Shown: one piece after another, positions 16,692 through 25,525 of the stretch
How positions within the stretch are numbered: position 1 is the stretch's first letter
Layout of the letters: every line of letters starts with the position of its first letter
From: Bacteroidales bacterium
GTDB taxonomy: Bacteria; Bacteroidota; Bacteroidia; Bacteroidales; UBA10428
Assembly: GCA_016931575.1 (NCBI GenBank)
Contig: JAFGEO010000079.1
Location: 1 to 64,000 of the forward strand
DNA: 64,000 nt
Reading direction: 5' to 3'
Notes under the pieces: model-generated
The model's database searches: none
What the model was told of the DNA's origin: nothing
The model's input: the letters and a program-made list of their open reading frames with translations, nothing else
Made by a program: the position numbers and the translations under genes

Positions 16692-18752
16692 TTATAAGCC
16701 GTCTACCTGCTTTCGGTATTCACGATCAGCGACTTTTAATAAGGTATATAGGCTGTTGTTATTTTTCTCGGACAGATTGACAATGAATTCAACTGAATTG
16801 TCTTCCACCATTTTGAATTCCAGGGACTCAAAGAAGGTATTTATCGGATCGTAATCGAATTTCACTCCGGCCTTTTTTGCTATGGCTGCAAGATTGAGGT
16901 CGGCATAACCATAAACACTGCTTTCTTCGATGTTTTTTGCGAATTCTGAAGTTCCCAGGTTCTTTCCGGATAGCTCGCCTGTGAGCAAATCCAGCGATTG
17001 AATGTTTGAGGTGATAAAGCACACATCATTCCTGAAGCCGACATAGAGCATTTCAGAAAGGGTGTAGATGCCGTCCTGCTTCTTTAAGAACTGGGAAACG
17101 AAGTCTTCAAGTTTCTTTCGGTCCTTCAGGCCAATGGCAACGCCCCAAATCGGCGTAATCTCATCGTATTTTTCCACCCGGCTAATCATCTCGTAGCCGC
17201 CATAGTAGATGGTGTCGCTGCTGTTGTAAGGAACATGCCACGATTTTTTCGGATTGTAAACCCTTTCGTGAATGGTTTTTTCGTAGGCCAGGTTCTTAAT
17301 GTCCATCAGGCTTATCAAAATGCTGCCATCCATAGAGTTAAAAAGATCTTTGAGAAACGAGTCGATCTCACCCCCGATAGATCCACTGCCTTCATCTCCG
17401 CTGGTAAGGGTATTTTTTATCATCTTGTACAGCCCCGAAGGATTGAACGCCATGCTTCCGGCAACCATATTTTCTGCAGGGAACGACCGCAGGAGTTTTG
17501 TATTGAATGTATTATCCCAGAGTTTGTACTCCTTAAATTTTTTCATCTCCTCCCTTTTCATGTGGAAGGTGGTCGTCCAGCGGATGGCTCCCTCATCAAA
17601 ATCGAGGTAGCCGAAAAGGTGCTTGTCTTTCATTGGTAAAACCGAAACCATATCGATCAGATCAAATAGGAAGGAGAGCGGATTTTCCTCCAGGCTGACA
17701 TCATTCACGCAGGATTGAATCGAAGCATTATCCCCGGTGAAGTCGGAGCTCAGAAACAGGCTGATATCCTGATTGGCTTTATAGAAATCCTGAAATTCCC
17801 CCTTTGTAGGCAGGCTTTCATCTTTTTTCATGCTAAACAATTCCTCAGCCAGGTCTTCAAGAACCTTTTGATTTTTAACACAGGGGGTATGCAGGAGGAG
17901 TGCTTTATCGTCATCCCAGGCAAGGGCCAGGTCATCTCCTGCAAAACAGATAGCATAGTCCTCGTATTCACTTACCTTAAGCTCGAAATCTTTATCCTCC
18001 AGGATTTCAGAAACGATACCTTCCAGTTGCTGCCGGACAAATTTTGAAAATTTCTTCTTGCTGCTGATATTTGCTGTAATGCCAAGGAATACAACCTCCA
18101 TCTCCTGGTTTTCATCTGAGTAGCTGCCCCCGTCATCCCATTGATAACCGTCATCTCCGGAGGTGCCTTCTTCCAGGTCATCCCATCCGGCATCATCTTC
18201 CCCGCTTTCGAACTCATCATAATAATTATAGCTGTCCCAGTCTTCATCACCTTCACCATCGCTTCCGGTTTCTTCCCAGTCTTCCCAATCGGCATCATCC
18301 TCCCAGGTTTCATCATCATAATAATTATACTCATCACCGTTCTCTTCTTCATATTGTGCGAGGTAGGTGTATTTTTTTCTCTCGGGTTCATTATTTAGTA
18401 AGCCAAGATCTTTTTGTTCTTCAGGTTCGTAAGTACGGACATTCATAAACATTGCCACATCTTCCGTGAAGCTTAGTCCGATACTCCCAGGTTTGCGGGA
18501 AATCTGTCCAAACAGTTCTGCCAGTTTTACGTACCTGGCGGAGTCTTTCTGCGATTGGGCAAAGTAATAACCCGACATGTTGAATAACCTGCCCTTCCTG
18601 ATCAGGGATTCCATATCCACGATCGCGACGATGTTCGCGTCTTCCGGGATCAGGTAGGTATTCTCAACGGGTTTATGGCACGAAGTCACGATCAGCAATA
18701 ACACTCCGGGGATTCCCCACATTATTGACCGGCTTCTGAATATTTTCTTCAT
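16692..18752 (-). CDS. DUF4836 family lipoprotein with acidic low-complexity insert
   Basis: A 686-residue lipoprotein: the signal ends with LLIVTSC (Cys near residue 25). The body matches the Bacteroidota DUF4836 pattern, starting TYLIPEDANIVAIVDMESL, then a later IGLSFTEDVAMFMNVR. Residues about 135-220 form a highly acidic insert rich in Asp, Glu, Tyr and Trp (for example WEDDADWEDWEETGSDGEG), unlike the rest of the protein and probably disordered or cation-binding. It is the first gene of an operon with the ABC ATPase and permease, so it may be the periplasmic partner or cargo of that transporter. Function is not established for the family. Confidence 0.78.
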   Translation of the reverse strand: MKKIFRSRSIMWGIPGVLLLIVTSCHKPVENTYLIPEDANIVAIVDMESLIRKGRLFNMSGYYFAQSQKDSARYVKLAELFGQISRKPGSIGLSFTEDVAMFMNVRTYEPEEQKDLGLLNNEPERKKYTYLAQYEEENGDEYNYYDDETWEDDADWEDWEETGSDGEGDEDWDSYNYYDEFESGEDDAGWDDLEEGTSGDDGYQWDDGGSYSDENQEMEVVFLGITANISSKKKFSKFVRQQLEGIVSEILEDKDFELKVSEYEDYAICFAGDDLALAWDDDKALLLHTPCVKNQKVLEDLAEELFSMKKDESLPTKGEFQDFYKANQDISLFLSSDFTGDNASIQSCVNDVSLEENPLSFLFDLIDMVSVLPMKDKHLFGYLDFDEGAIRWTTTFHMKREEMKKFKEYKLWDNTFNTKLLRSFPAENMVAGSMAFNPSGLYKMIKNTLTSGDEGSGSIGGEIDSFLKDLFNSMDGSILISLMDIKNLAYEKTIHERVYNPKKSWHVPYNSSDTIYYGGYEMISRVEKYDEITPIWGVAIGLKDRKKLEDFVSQFLKKQDGIYTLSEMLYVGFRNDVCFITSNIQSLDLLTGELSGKNLGTSEFAKNIEESSVYGYADLNLAAIAKKAGVKFDYDPINTFFESLEFKMVEDNSVEFIVNLSEKNNNSLYTLLKVADREYRKQVDGL

Positions 18753-19071
18753 TCCACGACGTTTAGATGTTGGTATTGCGGCTTTTTGTCAGCCGAACGG
18801 AAAAATACAAACATTTTTTGGTAATTCCTAGGTGAAGCAGAAAAGGATACAGGCTCATATTTGGGTATTTTAAGGCTTTCCGGAGGGTACCCGGAGAAAT
18901 CAGATAAGCGATAGTTAATTTAGAAGTTCGGAAAACAGATGCGAAGGACCTGAAAGATTTTGATACACAGTTGATTTAATATGCAGGGTAATCCTGGCTG
19001 ATGCAGAAAACAACCGGGGCATAAGGTTTGAATTTTATGAATGGATATTCCTTCAGTGATTTTTTTCCTGA
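18753..19071. other. Intergenic region without recognised features
   Basis: These 319 bp separate the stop of the peptidase gene from the start of the DUF4836 operon, both leftward. I see no gene, clean hairpin with T-run, or exact promoter box. A minus-strand TATTTTTC close to the DUF4836 start (one mismatch to TAnnTTTG) is the only hint of a promoter. Confidence 0.4.
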
Positions 19072-20799
19072 TCAGAGCCCTTGTCTGAGGGTGTCCAGTT
19101 CCTTCCGGACAAATTCACTGAGTTCCCTGATATACGAAGCAGAAAAGTCGAACCGGATACCCGCAGCTTCATAGAGTTCGGGAAGCGTAGCTGAATAGCC
19201 CATGCTTAAGGCTTTCCTGTATGCCTGCAGGGTTTCCTGCGGCCGGGATTTGTAATTTTTCCAGATTCCGATAGCCCCGAGTTGGGCAATGCCGTATTCA
19301 ATATAATACAAGGGGAACTGGAAGATGTGGATTTGCTTCTGCCAGAGGTGACGGTGGTGGTTTGGGTAGGCTGACCAGTCGATACCATTGCCTCCGAATT
19401 CCTGCTCGATGCCCTGCCATGCATTCAGCCGGTCTTCAACCGCACTTGCAGGGTTTGTGTAAAGCCAGTGCTGAAACTTGTCAACGGTTGCTACCCAGGG
19501 CAGAACAGCAAGCACTCCTTCCAGCTGACTAATCCTTGCGCGGTGTAGCTCTTCCCGGTTGGGGAGGAATGCCTGCCAGTGCTCCATGCTGATAAGCTCC
19601 ATGGCCATGGAGGCTACTTCAGCAATTTCAGCCGGGGTATCTTTATAATATACCAGGTCCAGATCCTTACTGAGAAAGGAATGGATGGCATGGCCACCTT
19701 CATGCATCATGGTTTCCATATCTCTGAGGTTATGGGTGGCATTCATAAAGATAAAGGGTACATTGCTTTCGTGGAGCGGGTAGTTGTAGCCGCCGGGTGC
19801 TTTACCCTTCCTGGAATCAAGGTCGAGATAGCCATTTTCATGCATAAGCCGGATAAAACCCTCAAATTCCGGGTCAATCTCCCGGAAACAGGCCAGGGTT
19901 TTCCCGACAAGTTCAGATACATTGCTGAATGGCACCAGGGCAGGCTTATTTTCGGGATCCACATCCAGGTCGTAGGGCTGGAGGGTGGACAGACCAAGCT
20001 GCTCCTTACGGTGGGCATGGATCTCGTTCATGACAGGGACGATATGCTGTTTGACCGATTCATGGAAGGTCAGGCAGTCTTCACGTGAATAATCGAAGCG
20101 TCCCAGCTGTACAAACCGGTAGTCGAGGTAGTTATCGAATCCGGCATTTTTTGCCATCTCCTGTCGCTTTTCAAGCAGGGAGGTCAGCAGCAGGTTCAGT
20201 TTCTCATAGTCCGCTGACCTGCGGTTCCAGATCAGCTCGAAAGCTTTTTTCCGGACAGACCGGTCTGTGGATTTCAGGTAGTTCTGTGCGCCCTGAAGGG
20301 TAAGCTCCTTCCCGTCCAGGGTAACGGTCATCGCACCTGTCAGGGTGCCGTATTGTTGCTCTTCAGCTTCCAGACGCGCCTGTATCGAAACGTTTTCCGT
20401 TCTGAAGATCTCAGTTTGCATCCGCATGTTTCGGAGAAAAATCTCGTATTTATCCGGATAGGGGGAGTGTGAACAATAGGCCAGGAGTTTTTTGTCAAGC
20501 TGGTTTCCGGCAATGGCATAGGGTTCTTCCACCTCGCTGAGGAACTTTCCGAATGCCGAGGCATATTCGGGATTGTCCGTATGGCAACTCTGACGTATAT
20601 AGAGCCAGGCTTTGTCTTCTTCGATGACAGCGTCGAGCTCGCTGCGTTTTTTTAGCCAGGAGTGAAGGTCATCCTCGGTATCCAGGGAAGCTTCCTGCAA
20701 TTCAGTAACATAGGGTTCAATATCTCCCCATGTTAATAATATCAGATCTTTAGGTAGAAAACTCCGGTTTTCCGCGGCCTTTGCCCTGATCCGGTTCAT
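19072..20799 (-). CDS. M3 family oligoendopeptidase (PepF-like)
   Basis: A 575-residue zinc metallopeptidase of family M3 (oligoendopeptidase F type), which cleaves short peptides in the cytoplasm. The zinc site is MMHEGGHAIHSF (HExxH), with the third ligand in the helix DTPAEIAEVASMAMELIS about 25 residues later. An N-terminal helical domain and the C-terminal YIEYGIAQLGAIGIWKNY segment match the family. No signal peptide. It follows the DUF5606 gene by 10 bp on the same strand and is probably co-transcribed with it. Confidence 0.9.
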   Translation of the reverse strand: MNRIRAKAAENRSFLPKDLILLTWGDIEPYVTELQEASLDTEDDLHSWLKKRSELDAVIEEDKAWLYIRQSCHTDNPEYASAFGKFLSEVEEPYAIAGNQLDKKLLAYCSHSPYPDKYEIFLRNMRMQTEIFRTENVSIQARLEAEEQQYGTLTGAMTVTLDGKELTLQGAQNYLKSTDRSVRKKAFELIWNRRSADYEKLNLLLTSLLEKRQEMAKNAGFDNYLDYRFVQLGRFDYSREDCLTFHESVKQHIVPVMNEIHAHRKEQLGLSTLQPYDLDVDPENKPALVPFSNVSELVGKTLACFREIDPEFEGFIRLMHENGYLDLDSRKGKAPGGYNYPLHESNVPFIFMNATHNLRDMETMMHEGGHAIHSFLSKDLDLVYYKDTPAEIAEVASMAMELISMEHWQAFLPNREELHRARISQLEGVLAVLPWVATVDKFQHWLYTNPASAVEDRLNAWQGIEQEFGGNGIDWSAYPNHHRHLWQKQIHIFQFPLYYIEYGIAQLGAIGIWKNYKSRPQETLQAYRKALSMGYSATLPELYEAAGIRFDFSASYIRELSEFVRKELDTLRQGL

Positions 20800-20809
20800 G
20801 CTCAGATTT

Positions 20810-21316
20810 CTAGTTGCTTTTTGAGCTCTTGCCGGCAGGTTTCGCGGCAGCGGCTTTAGCGGGGGCTTTTTTTACTTCTTTTTCAGCTATTGGTTCTTCA
20901 GCTGCCTTTTCTTCTTCTTTCTTCTCTTCTTCTTTGGGAATGAGCAGATTCAGGCTTACCAGCTGGTTGTACCACTGCACCAGTTTTTTCATGTCAGAAA
21001 CGTACACCCTTTCGCGGTCATACTCCGGAAGTACTGATTCAAGGAAAGCTTTGAGTTCCTCAGGGGATGATTTATGGTTGATTGTCTCTTTCCCGCCCTC
21101 TTTCTCAAAAATCCTGGAAAATACATCTCCCAGCGGAACTTCTTCCGTCTCCGTAAATATGGCAATATCCTCCAGGGCGCTTACTTTGGCGCTGGAATGC
21201 ACTGCCATTCGTTTGCCATCTGTAAACGATTCTACGATGATGCTGTTTTTAGCCTGAGAGATAAACTTGAATAACCCGCCTTTTCCTGATATGGCCAGGA
21301 TGTCCTTAAGATTCAT
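20810..21316 (-). CDS. DUF5606 domain-containing protein
   Basis: A 168-residue protein of the DUF5606 family, restricted to Bacteroidota. The N terminus (MNLKDILAISGKGGLFKFIS, then AKNSIIVESFTDGKRMAVHS) is characteristic. The last 40 residues are a Lys/Glu/Ala-rich tail (EEEKKEEEKAAEEP, KKAPAKAAAAKPAGKSS) that is low in complexity and probably disordered. The function is unknown; small size and lack of a signal suggest a cytoplasmic, perhaps nucleic-acid-associated protein, which is inference. A perfect promoter box is 27 bp upstream, and pepF-like gene follows. Confidence 0.85.
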   Translation of the reverse strand: MNLKDILAISGKGGLFKFISQAKNSIIVESFTDGKRMAVHSSAKVSALEDIAIFTETEEVPLGDVFSRIFEKEGGKETINHKSSPEELKAFLESVLPEYDRERVYVSDMKKLVQWYNQLVSLNLLIPKEEEKKEEEKAAEEPIAEKEVKKAPAKAAAAKPAGKSSKSN

Positions 21317-21342
21317 AGTGCACGAATTAATAAATTAGCGAA

Positions 21343-21350
21343 CAAAAATA
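21343..21350 (-). promoter_or_regulatory. -7 promoter box for DUF5606 and peptidase genes
   Basis: Exact TATTTTTG on the minus strand, predicting a leader of about 20 nt before the DUF5606 start codon. Confidence 0.55.
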
Positions 21351-21455
21351 GCAATCTCAATTTAGTAAAAAAAGCTATTCATCCGACAAATTACATAAAA
21401 TTGCTGTTGCGGCTGTCTGAAGAATAAATGAGCGGTTCGTCTCCCTCCAAAGGAT

Positions 21456-22178
21456 CTATACTATGCCACGTTCCTTTTTGACTTTTTCGTAGGCCTGGTT
21501 AATCTTCTGGAATTTCTCTTCAGCATCTTTTCTGAAGTCGTCGCCCAGGTAGCTTACCTTATCAGGATGGTACTCAACAGCCAGTTTGCGGTATGCTTTT
21601 TTAAGTTCCTCATCTGAAACGCTCTTGTCGACCCCCAGGATTTTGTAGGCGGAATCGGTATCCTCAATAAACATGTTTCGGATCGATTGCTGGTCACTGG
21701 AGCTGATATCAAGGTAATAGGCTATCTGTGTGATCAGATCGAGTTCGCTCTTGTGAATTTGCCCGTCTGCCCTGGCAACTCCATACAGAAGGTGCAGCAA
21801 TTCCAATCTGGAATGATATTCCAGCCGGTCACGGATCTGGAACGATACGTCCTGGAGGTTAATATTTTGTTTCAGGATCTCGCGAAGGAGCTTCAGGGCC
21901 TCAGTTGCCGAAGGTCCTCCGAATTTTGTACCCAGGAATTTCTTTACATAATCAAGTTCAGATTTCAGTACTTTACCATCAGCTTTCATAACGGCAGCCA
22001 TCAGGATCAGCAGGCTTACGGCAAAATCACCTGTCGTGGTATTACTATAGGCTCTGCGGGTTTCGCCTCCCTCCGCGGTGTCAAACATATACCCTAAGCC
22101 CATGCCGATAATGGCCCCAATCGGGCCGCCAAAAGCCCATCCAAGTCCTGCACCAATCCATTTTCCAAATTTAGCCAT
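21456..22178 (-). CDS. TerB-DnaJ domain protein (DjlA-like co-chaperone)
   Basis: A 240-residue protein with three parts. Residues 5-32 form a Gly-rich hydrophobic segment ([20 protein letters not shown]) that may insert in the membrane. Residues about 50-165 are a TerB-like helical domain ([20 protein letters not shown] and [16 protein letters not shown]). Residues 176-240 are a J domain with intact HPD ([31 protein letters not shown]). This is the DjlA layout, a membrane-linked partner that stimulates DnaK. Its start overlaps the coaE stop by 8 bp. The DnaK link is family knowledge. Confidence 0.88.
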   Translation of the reverse strand: MAKFGKWIGAGLGWAFGGPIGAIIGMGLGYMFDTAEGGETRRAYSNTTTGDFAVSLLILMAAVMKADGKVLKSELDYVKKFLGTKFGGPSATEALKLLREILKQNINLQDVSFQIRDRLEYHSRLELLHLLYGVARADGQIHKSELDLITQIAYYLDISSSDQQSIRNMFIEDTDSAYKILGVDKSVSDEELKKAYRKLAVEYHPDKVSYLGDDFRKDAEEKFQKINQAYEKVKKERGIV

Positions 22179-22797
22179 GCGTGTAAGAGATATTTATTAG
22201 TTGCTCGTGAATCCTTAAAATTTGGGGTAAAATTAATTCATTCTCATCATTATTGATGACCCAATCGGCCATTGACCTGATTTTGTCGGCGGAAAGCTGA
22301 TTACGAATGCGGGATACCACCTTTTCCCTGCTGGTAGTATCCCTTTCGGTTACGCGATGAATTCTGAGTTCTTCAGGGGCATCAACATAAAGGGTATAGT
22401 CCATCAGGTGATGTAGCCCCGATTCGAACAGGATGGCAGCTTCATGGAGGGTGTAGACAGCAGCATCCTGACTTTTCAGCCACTCCCCGTAATCAGCAAC
22501 AACAACAGGGTGCACCAGCTTATTCAGCTCCTCAAGTTTTGATCGCTTACTGAATACAACTTCGGCCATGTAGCCGCGGTTATAAACCCCATCAACAAAG
22601 GCTTTTTCACCAAATGCGTGAAGGATGGACCGGCGAAGGTCCGTATGGGAATGGATTAGCTGACGCGCCCTGTCATCGGCAGAATACACAGGGATGCCGA
22701 GCTTGCCGAAAATCGTGCAGGCCAGTGTTTTTCCACTGCCGATCCCCCCGGTGATACCCACCTTTATCGGCCTACTTTTCAATGAGGAAGTCAACAT
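22171..22797 (-). CDS. coaE: Dephospho-CoA kinase
   Basis: CoaE phosphorylates dephospho-CoA in the last step of coenzyme A synthesis. The P-loop [14 protein letters not shown] is at the N terminus, followed by the family pieces [14 protein letters not shown] and [17 protein letters not shown] choose the ATG at 22797 ([14 protein letters not shown], 208 residues, usual family length); the longer frame from 22851 adds unlikely residues lying inside the YbbR gene. The chosen start still overlaps the YbbR gene by 26 bp, and the stop overlaps the next gene by 8 bp, which indicates tight coupling of three genes. Confidence 0.92.
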   Translation of the reverse strand: MLTSSLKSRPIKVGITGGIGSGKTLACTIFGKLGIPVYSADDRARQLIHSHTDLRRSILHAFGEKAFVDGVYNRGYMAEVVFSKRSKLEELNKLVHPVVVADYGEWLKSQDAAVYTLHEAAILFESGLHHLMDYTLYVDAPEELRIHRVTERDTTSREKVVSRIRNQLSADKIRSMADWVINNDENELILPQILRIHEQLINISYTHG

Positions 22798-23806
22798 TTC
22801 TGGGTATAATACTGATGTTGTGGATATAGTCGGGTATGGGGCCCAGCTCAACCCTCAGTTTCTTGTTTAAACTGGGATCAATGGCATTATAATCAACATA
22901 AGCTTCAAGAATCTCCTCGTTTATCTTGTCGTACTTATCCAGGGTAATGAGGTAGATCAGCTTAACTGTCCGTGGAAAGGTTTTCAGGGAGAGCGAATCG
23001 GGGACGTTCCTGCTTATGATGGGAACCATGATTTCAGCTTCTGTAAATTCATCGACCGGCTGAGTAACCTTAACGCTTGTGGGAGAAATTTTTACTTGTT
23101 TTATAGGTTGAAGGGCTACCTGTTTGACCCCGTCGTTCTTCAGGTTGTGAAACTGAACGACCTGGGTTTTTACCCCTTTCAGACTGTCGACCAGAAAAAC
23201 AGGACCTGACACCTCTACAGAATCGGGAGTGGCAAAGGCTTCTCCGTTTGCCATGCATTGGTCGGCATAGCGATCCGGGTTACTGGCAAGCTGCGGAATA
23301 ACCGGCAGGAGCCTTTTCCGGATCCGGGCAAAATGAAAAACGAGTGTATCCGGACTGATATCGATGACCTGCATATTTCTGTTTTCCAGGCTAAGTTCGC
23401 TTGATAGCTGCGCTGTTTGTGAACCTGTCAGTGCGAATAAGGTAGTTGAATCCCTGAGTTTGGAATACAATGCAAAAGTGTTTACATCGTACTTGAGTGC
23501 TTTTTTGGATTTCATTCGGTTACTGAGAATGGTATAACCGTCGGCTTTAACCTGCAGTTTCAGCGTTTTAATCGGGGCTTGGGTCAGTATTCTGTTCTGG
23601 GGAAGGTTGATAAATTCAACAGGGTATTCAATTTCTGCAACGTATACGTCACTGAGTGCCCTAAGTAGCCATGTTACTGTAGCAAGAGCCACAAAGAATA
23701 AAAATGCCAGGTGTTTGTGCCGGATCTTCTGAAAGAGATTCCGTATCTCATTCCACAGCCATTTGATCAGGGTATTTAACTGTTTCTTTTGAGGGTTGTT
23801 TTCCAA
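22772..23806 (-). CDS. YbbR-like domain membrane protein
   Basis: A protein of about 344 residues with an N-terminal cytoplasmic stretch, one membrane helix (LAFLFFVALATVTWLLRAL) and an extracytoplasmic part with YbbR-type beta repeats (VYVAEIEYPVEFINLP, TLKLQVKADGYTIL, PDSVEVSGPVFLVDSLKGVK, PTSVKVTQPVDEFTEAEIMV). YbbR domains occur in CdaR, a regulator of c-di-AMP cyclase, but no cyclase is near. An ATG-started frame from 23842 exists, but an exact -7 box TATATTTG (23829-23836) lies inside its first codons. Transcription would then begin after that ATG, so I prefer a TTG start at 23806. Confidence 0.72.
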   Translation of the reverse strand: MENNPQKKQLNTLIKWLWNEIRNLFQKIRHKHLAFLFFVALATVTWLLRALSDVYVAEIEYPVEFINLPQNRILTQAPIKTLKLQVKADGYTILSNRMKSKKALKYDVNTFALYSKLRDSTTLFALTGSQTAQLSSELSLENRNMQVIDISPDTLVFHFARIRKRLLPVIPQLASNPDRYADQCMANGEAFATPDSVEVSGPVFLVDSLKGVKTQVVQFHNLKNDGVKQVALQPIKQVKISPTSVKVTQPVDEFTEAEIMVPIISRNVPDSLSLKTFPRTVKLIYLITLDKYDKINEEILEAYVDYNAIDPSLNKKLRVELGPIPDYIHNISIIPRNVDFLIEK

Positions 23807-23828
23807 AACAAAGGAGTTTGAAGTAGTA

Positions 23829-23836
23829 CAAATATA
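23829..23836 (-). promoter_or_regulatory. -7 promoter box for the YbbR-coaE-TerB operon
   Basis: Exact TATATTTG on the minus strand. It implies a start of transcription near 23822, leaving about 16 nt before the TTG at 23806. Confidence 0.45.
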
Positions 23837-23922
23837 CCTCAAACTCCTAATATTTCATCTGCGTAAATTTCTTTTCCGCTGCCGGATGGCCTCTGAAACT
23901 TATCCGGAGGTCTTAGAATCAA

Positions 23923-23963
23923 AATTTAAGCATGTTTAAAAAAAGATTAAGCATGCTTAAATT
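23923..23963 (-). terminator. Inverted repeat after yajC, probable terminator or operator
   Basis: Arms AATTTAAGCATG (23923-23934) and CATGCTTAAATT (23952-23963) are a perfect 12-bp inverted repeat with a 17-nt spacer. On the minus strand the stem lies 14 bp after the yajC stop and is followed by TTTT, as in a weak intrinsic terminator. The right arm is itself part of the 14-bp palindrome TTAAGCATGCTTAA (23947-23960), so a protein-binding role for the downstream YbbR promoter is also possible. Confidence 0.5.
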
Positions 23964-23977
23964 CAGGTTGATTTCGT

Positions 23978-24304
23978 TTACTTCTGTTGTCCCAAGTCTG
24001 AATTATCCTTCAGAATAGCGTTCTTGTCAACTTTCATGGTGACATTGTTGCCAATATCGATGGTAATAACATTTTCTGCCATGTTATTGATCTTACCATA
24101 GATACCTCCGGTGGTGATAACTTTATCCCCCTTTTTAAGGGCATCTCTGAAATTGCGTAATTCTTTCTGTTTTTTGACCTGAGGCCTGATCATGAAGAAA
24201 TAGAAAACTACGATCATCAGAGCCATCATAATCAGGAACTGACCACTTCCTCCTGAACCACCATTCTGGGAATTCATTAAGACTAAATTTAAAATACTGT
24301 TCAT
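23978..24304 (-). CDS. yajC: Preprotein translocase subunit YajC
   Basis: YajC is the small accessory membrane subunit of the SecDF-YajC complex. The 108-residue product has a Ser/Gly-rich N terminus, one membrane helix (FLIMMALMIVVFYFFMIRPQ, residues about 23-42), then the hallmark MIRPQVKKQKE and the small beta domain with GDKVITTGGIYGKINN. A promoter-like TTACTTTG lies 38 bp upstream. A second ATG (residue 10) is possible, since the first nine residues are hydrophobic and not conserved in the family. Confidence 0.93.
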   Translation of the reverse strand: MNSILNLVLMNSQNGGSGGSGQFLIMMALMIVVFYFFMIRPQVKKQKELRNFRDALKKGDKVITTGGIYGKINNMAENVITIDIGNNVTMKVDKNAILKDNSDLGQQK

Positions 24305-24341
24305 TGTTTATTATTTTGAATGTTCATTTTTTCGCGAATTG

Positions 24342-24349
24342 CAAAGTAA
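24342..24349 (-). promoter_or_regulatory. Candidate promoter box for yajC
   Basis: Minus-strand TTACTTTG, one mismatch from TAnnTTTG and identical to the boxes before nusB and phoH. A TTTTG element lies 19 bp further upstream, the spacing expected of the Bacteroidota -33/-7 pair. Confidence 0.55.
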
Positions 24350-24373
24350 GGACAAAACTTCCGAAAGTCAAAA

Positions 24374-25327
24374 CTATTCCTCTCCAATTAGGCCCCGGCC
24401 TGTTTTCACAATCTTGTTGTTCTCCTTCAGGTGGTTAAATACTTTGTCGAGGATCCCGTTCAAAAAGACATTACTCTTTGACGTGCTATAGAATTTGGCA
24501 ATTTCAAGATACTCGTTAAGGGTTACTTTTACCGGTATTTGAGGGAATTCAACTGCCTCGGCAATGGCCATTTCCATCAGAAGTATATCGAGGAAGGCAA
24601 TCCGGTCGATTTCCCAGTTCTTGCTGAATTGTTTAATCATCGGCAGGTACTCATCGTATTTCAGGACCACTTTGCGCAGAAGTCTTACCGAAAAATTTTC
24701 ATCTTCAGGATTTTTATAGAGTGGCATAAGGCTTGCGTCTTCACCCTCTTCATTTTTAAATTTCTTAAGTGTCTTAATGATAATCCCAACGACAAATTCC
24801 AGTTCATCATTCCAGTAAATGCTCTGTTCTTCAAGGCTCTGACTCAGGGGTTCGTACCCTGAGATGATTCCGGAAAACACCGAGTTGATGAAATCCCTGT
24901 CTTCTTTATAAGAGCGGGTTGGCGATGCCATATAGTTTTTATACACTTCACTCTGGGTCAGGTATAAAAAAATCCCACGGATCAGCTCTGGGGAATCACT
25001 CCAGTTCAACTTACGCTTTTCGGCATAGTCCAGGAGGCGCTTATTAATTCTGAGCTGTTCAACAATGAGGTTATCGGCAAACTTGGTGTTGGGGTTCAGA
25101 TCTTCCTGAGTGGGGATTTTCTTGGTTCGTGCGAGGTCGATGCGTGCGCGGGCATAATCATTGACATCTATGATGAGCAGCAACAGGTAATGATACAAGT
25201 CATAAGTCTTTGTAATGCTGAGAGAAAGCTCTTTCTCCGAATTTTTCAACGATGATCCCCCATTGTGCTTATAATAGGCATACAGGGCCTGCATTATCTT
25301 TATCCTCAATATTCTTCTGCTAATCAT
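24374..25327 (-). CDS. nusB: Transcription antitermination protein NusB (long form)
   Basis: NusB binds boxA RNA with NusE/S10 and promotes antitermination of rRNA operons. Most NusB proteins have about 140 residues; this 317-residue form, with an extra N-terminal helical domain, is usual in Bacteroidota. The N terminus ISRRILRIKIMQALYAYYKH is the family opening, and the canonical C-terminal core is seen in IDRIAFLDILLMEMAIAEA and IPVKVTLNEYLEIAKFYS, then SNVFLNGILDKV. It lies upstream of yajC on the same strand with its own promoter box. Confidence 0.92.
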   Translation of the reverse strand: MISRRILRIKIMQALYAYYKHNGGSSLKNSEKELSLSITKTYDLYHYLLLLIIDVNDYARARIDLARTKKIPTQEDLNPNTKFADNLIVEQLRINKRLLDYAEKRKLNWSDSPELIRGIFLYLTQSEVYKNYMASPTRSYKEDRDFINSVFSGIISGYEPLSQSLEEQSIYWNDELEFVVGIIIKTLKKFKNEEGEDASLMPLYKNPEDENFSVRLLRKVVLKYDEYLPMIKQFSKNWEIDRIAFLDILLMEMAIAEAVEFPQIPVKVTLNEYLEIAKFYSTSKSNVFLNGILDKVFNHLKENNKIVKTGRGLIGEE

Positions 25328-25356
25328 ATCGCAAAGAACCTAAACAAATTGGGATG

Positions 25357-25364
25357 CAAAGTAA
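25357..25364 (-). promoter_or_regulatory. Candidate promoter box for nusB
   Basis: Minus-strand TTACTTTG, 30 bp before the nusB ATG and identical to the boxes of yajC and phoH. In the 198-bp divergent region it is back to back with the bpuR promoter. Confidence 0.5.
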
Positions 25365-25468
25365 GTTGTTTTTTTTGAAATGTCATTTAGTTATTAAAAA
25401 TAAAAAGCAGGAATCAATATGAAAGATAAATTTTAGACTTTCAACCCTTTAGAAATGTGGGGTAAAAG

Positions 25469-25498
25469 TTTCGTATTATAATTTTTTTCATATTTTTG
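25469..25498 (+). promoter_or_regulatory. Promoter of bpuR
   Basis: Exact -7 box TATTTTTG at 25491-25498, with TTTCG at 25469-25473 as a possible -33 element (17-bp gap). The predicted start is about 20 nt before the bpuR ATG. Confidence 0.6.
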
Positions 25499-25525
25499 AC
25501 GTGAGTAGAACCGGAAAAAAACAAT

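Noticed and set aside
18141..18398. Hydrophobic plus-strand frame opposite the DUF4836 gene
   Set aside because: It is the complement of the Asp/Glu-rich insert, which produces Ile/Val-rich frames by chance.
20814..21257. Plus-strand frame opposite the DUF5606 gene, Ser- and Phe-rich
   Set aside because: It mirrors the Lys/Glu/Ala-rich tail of the real gene and has no start signal or family.
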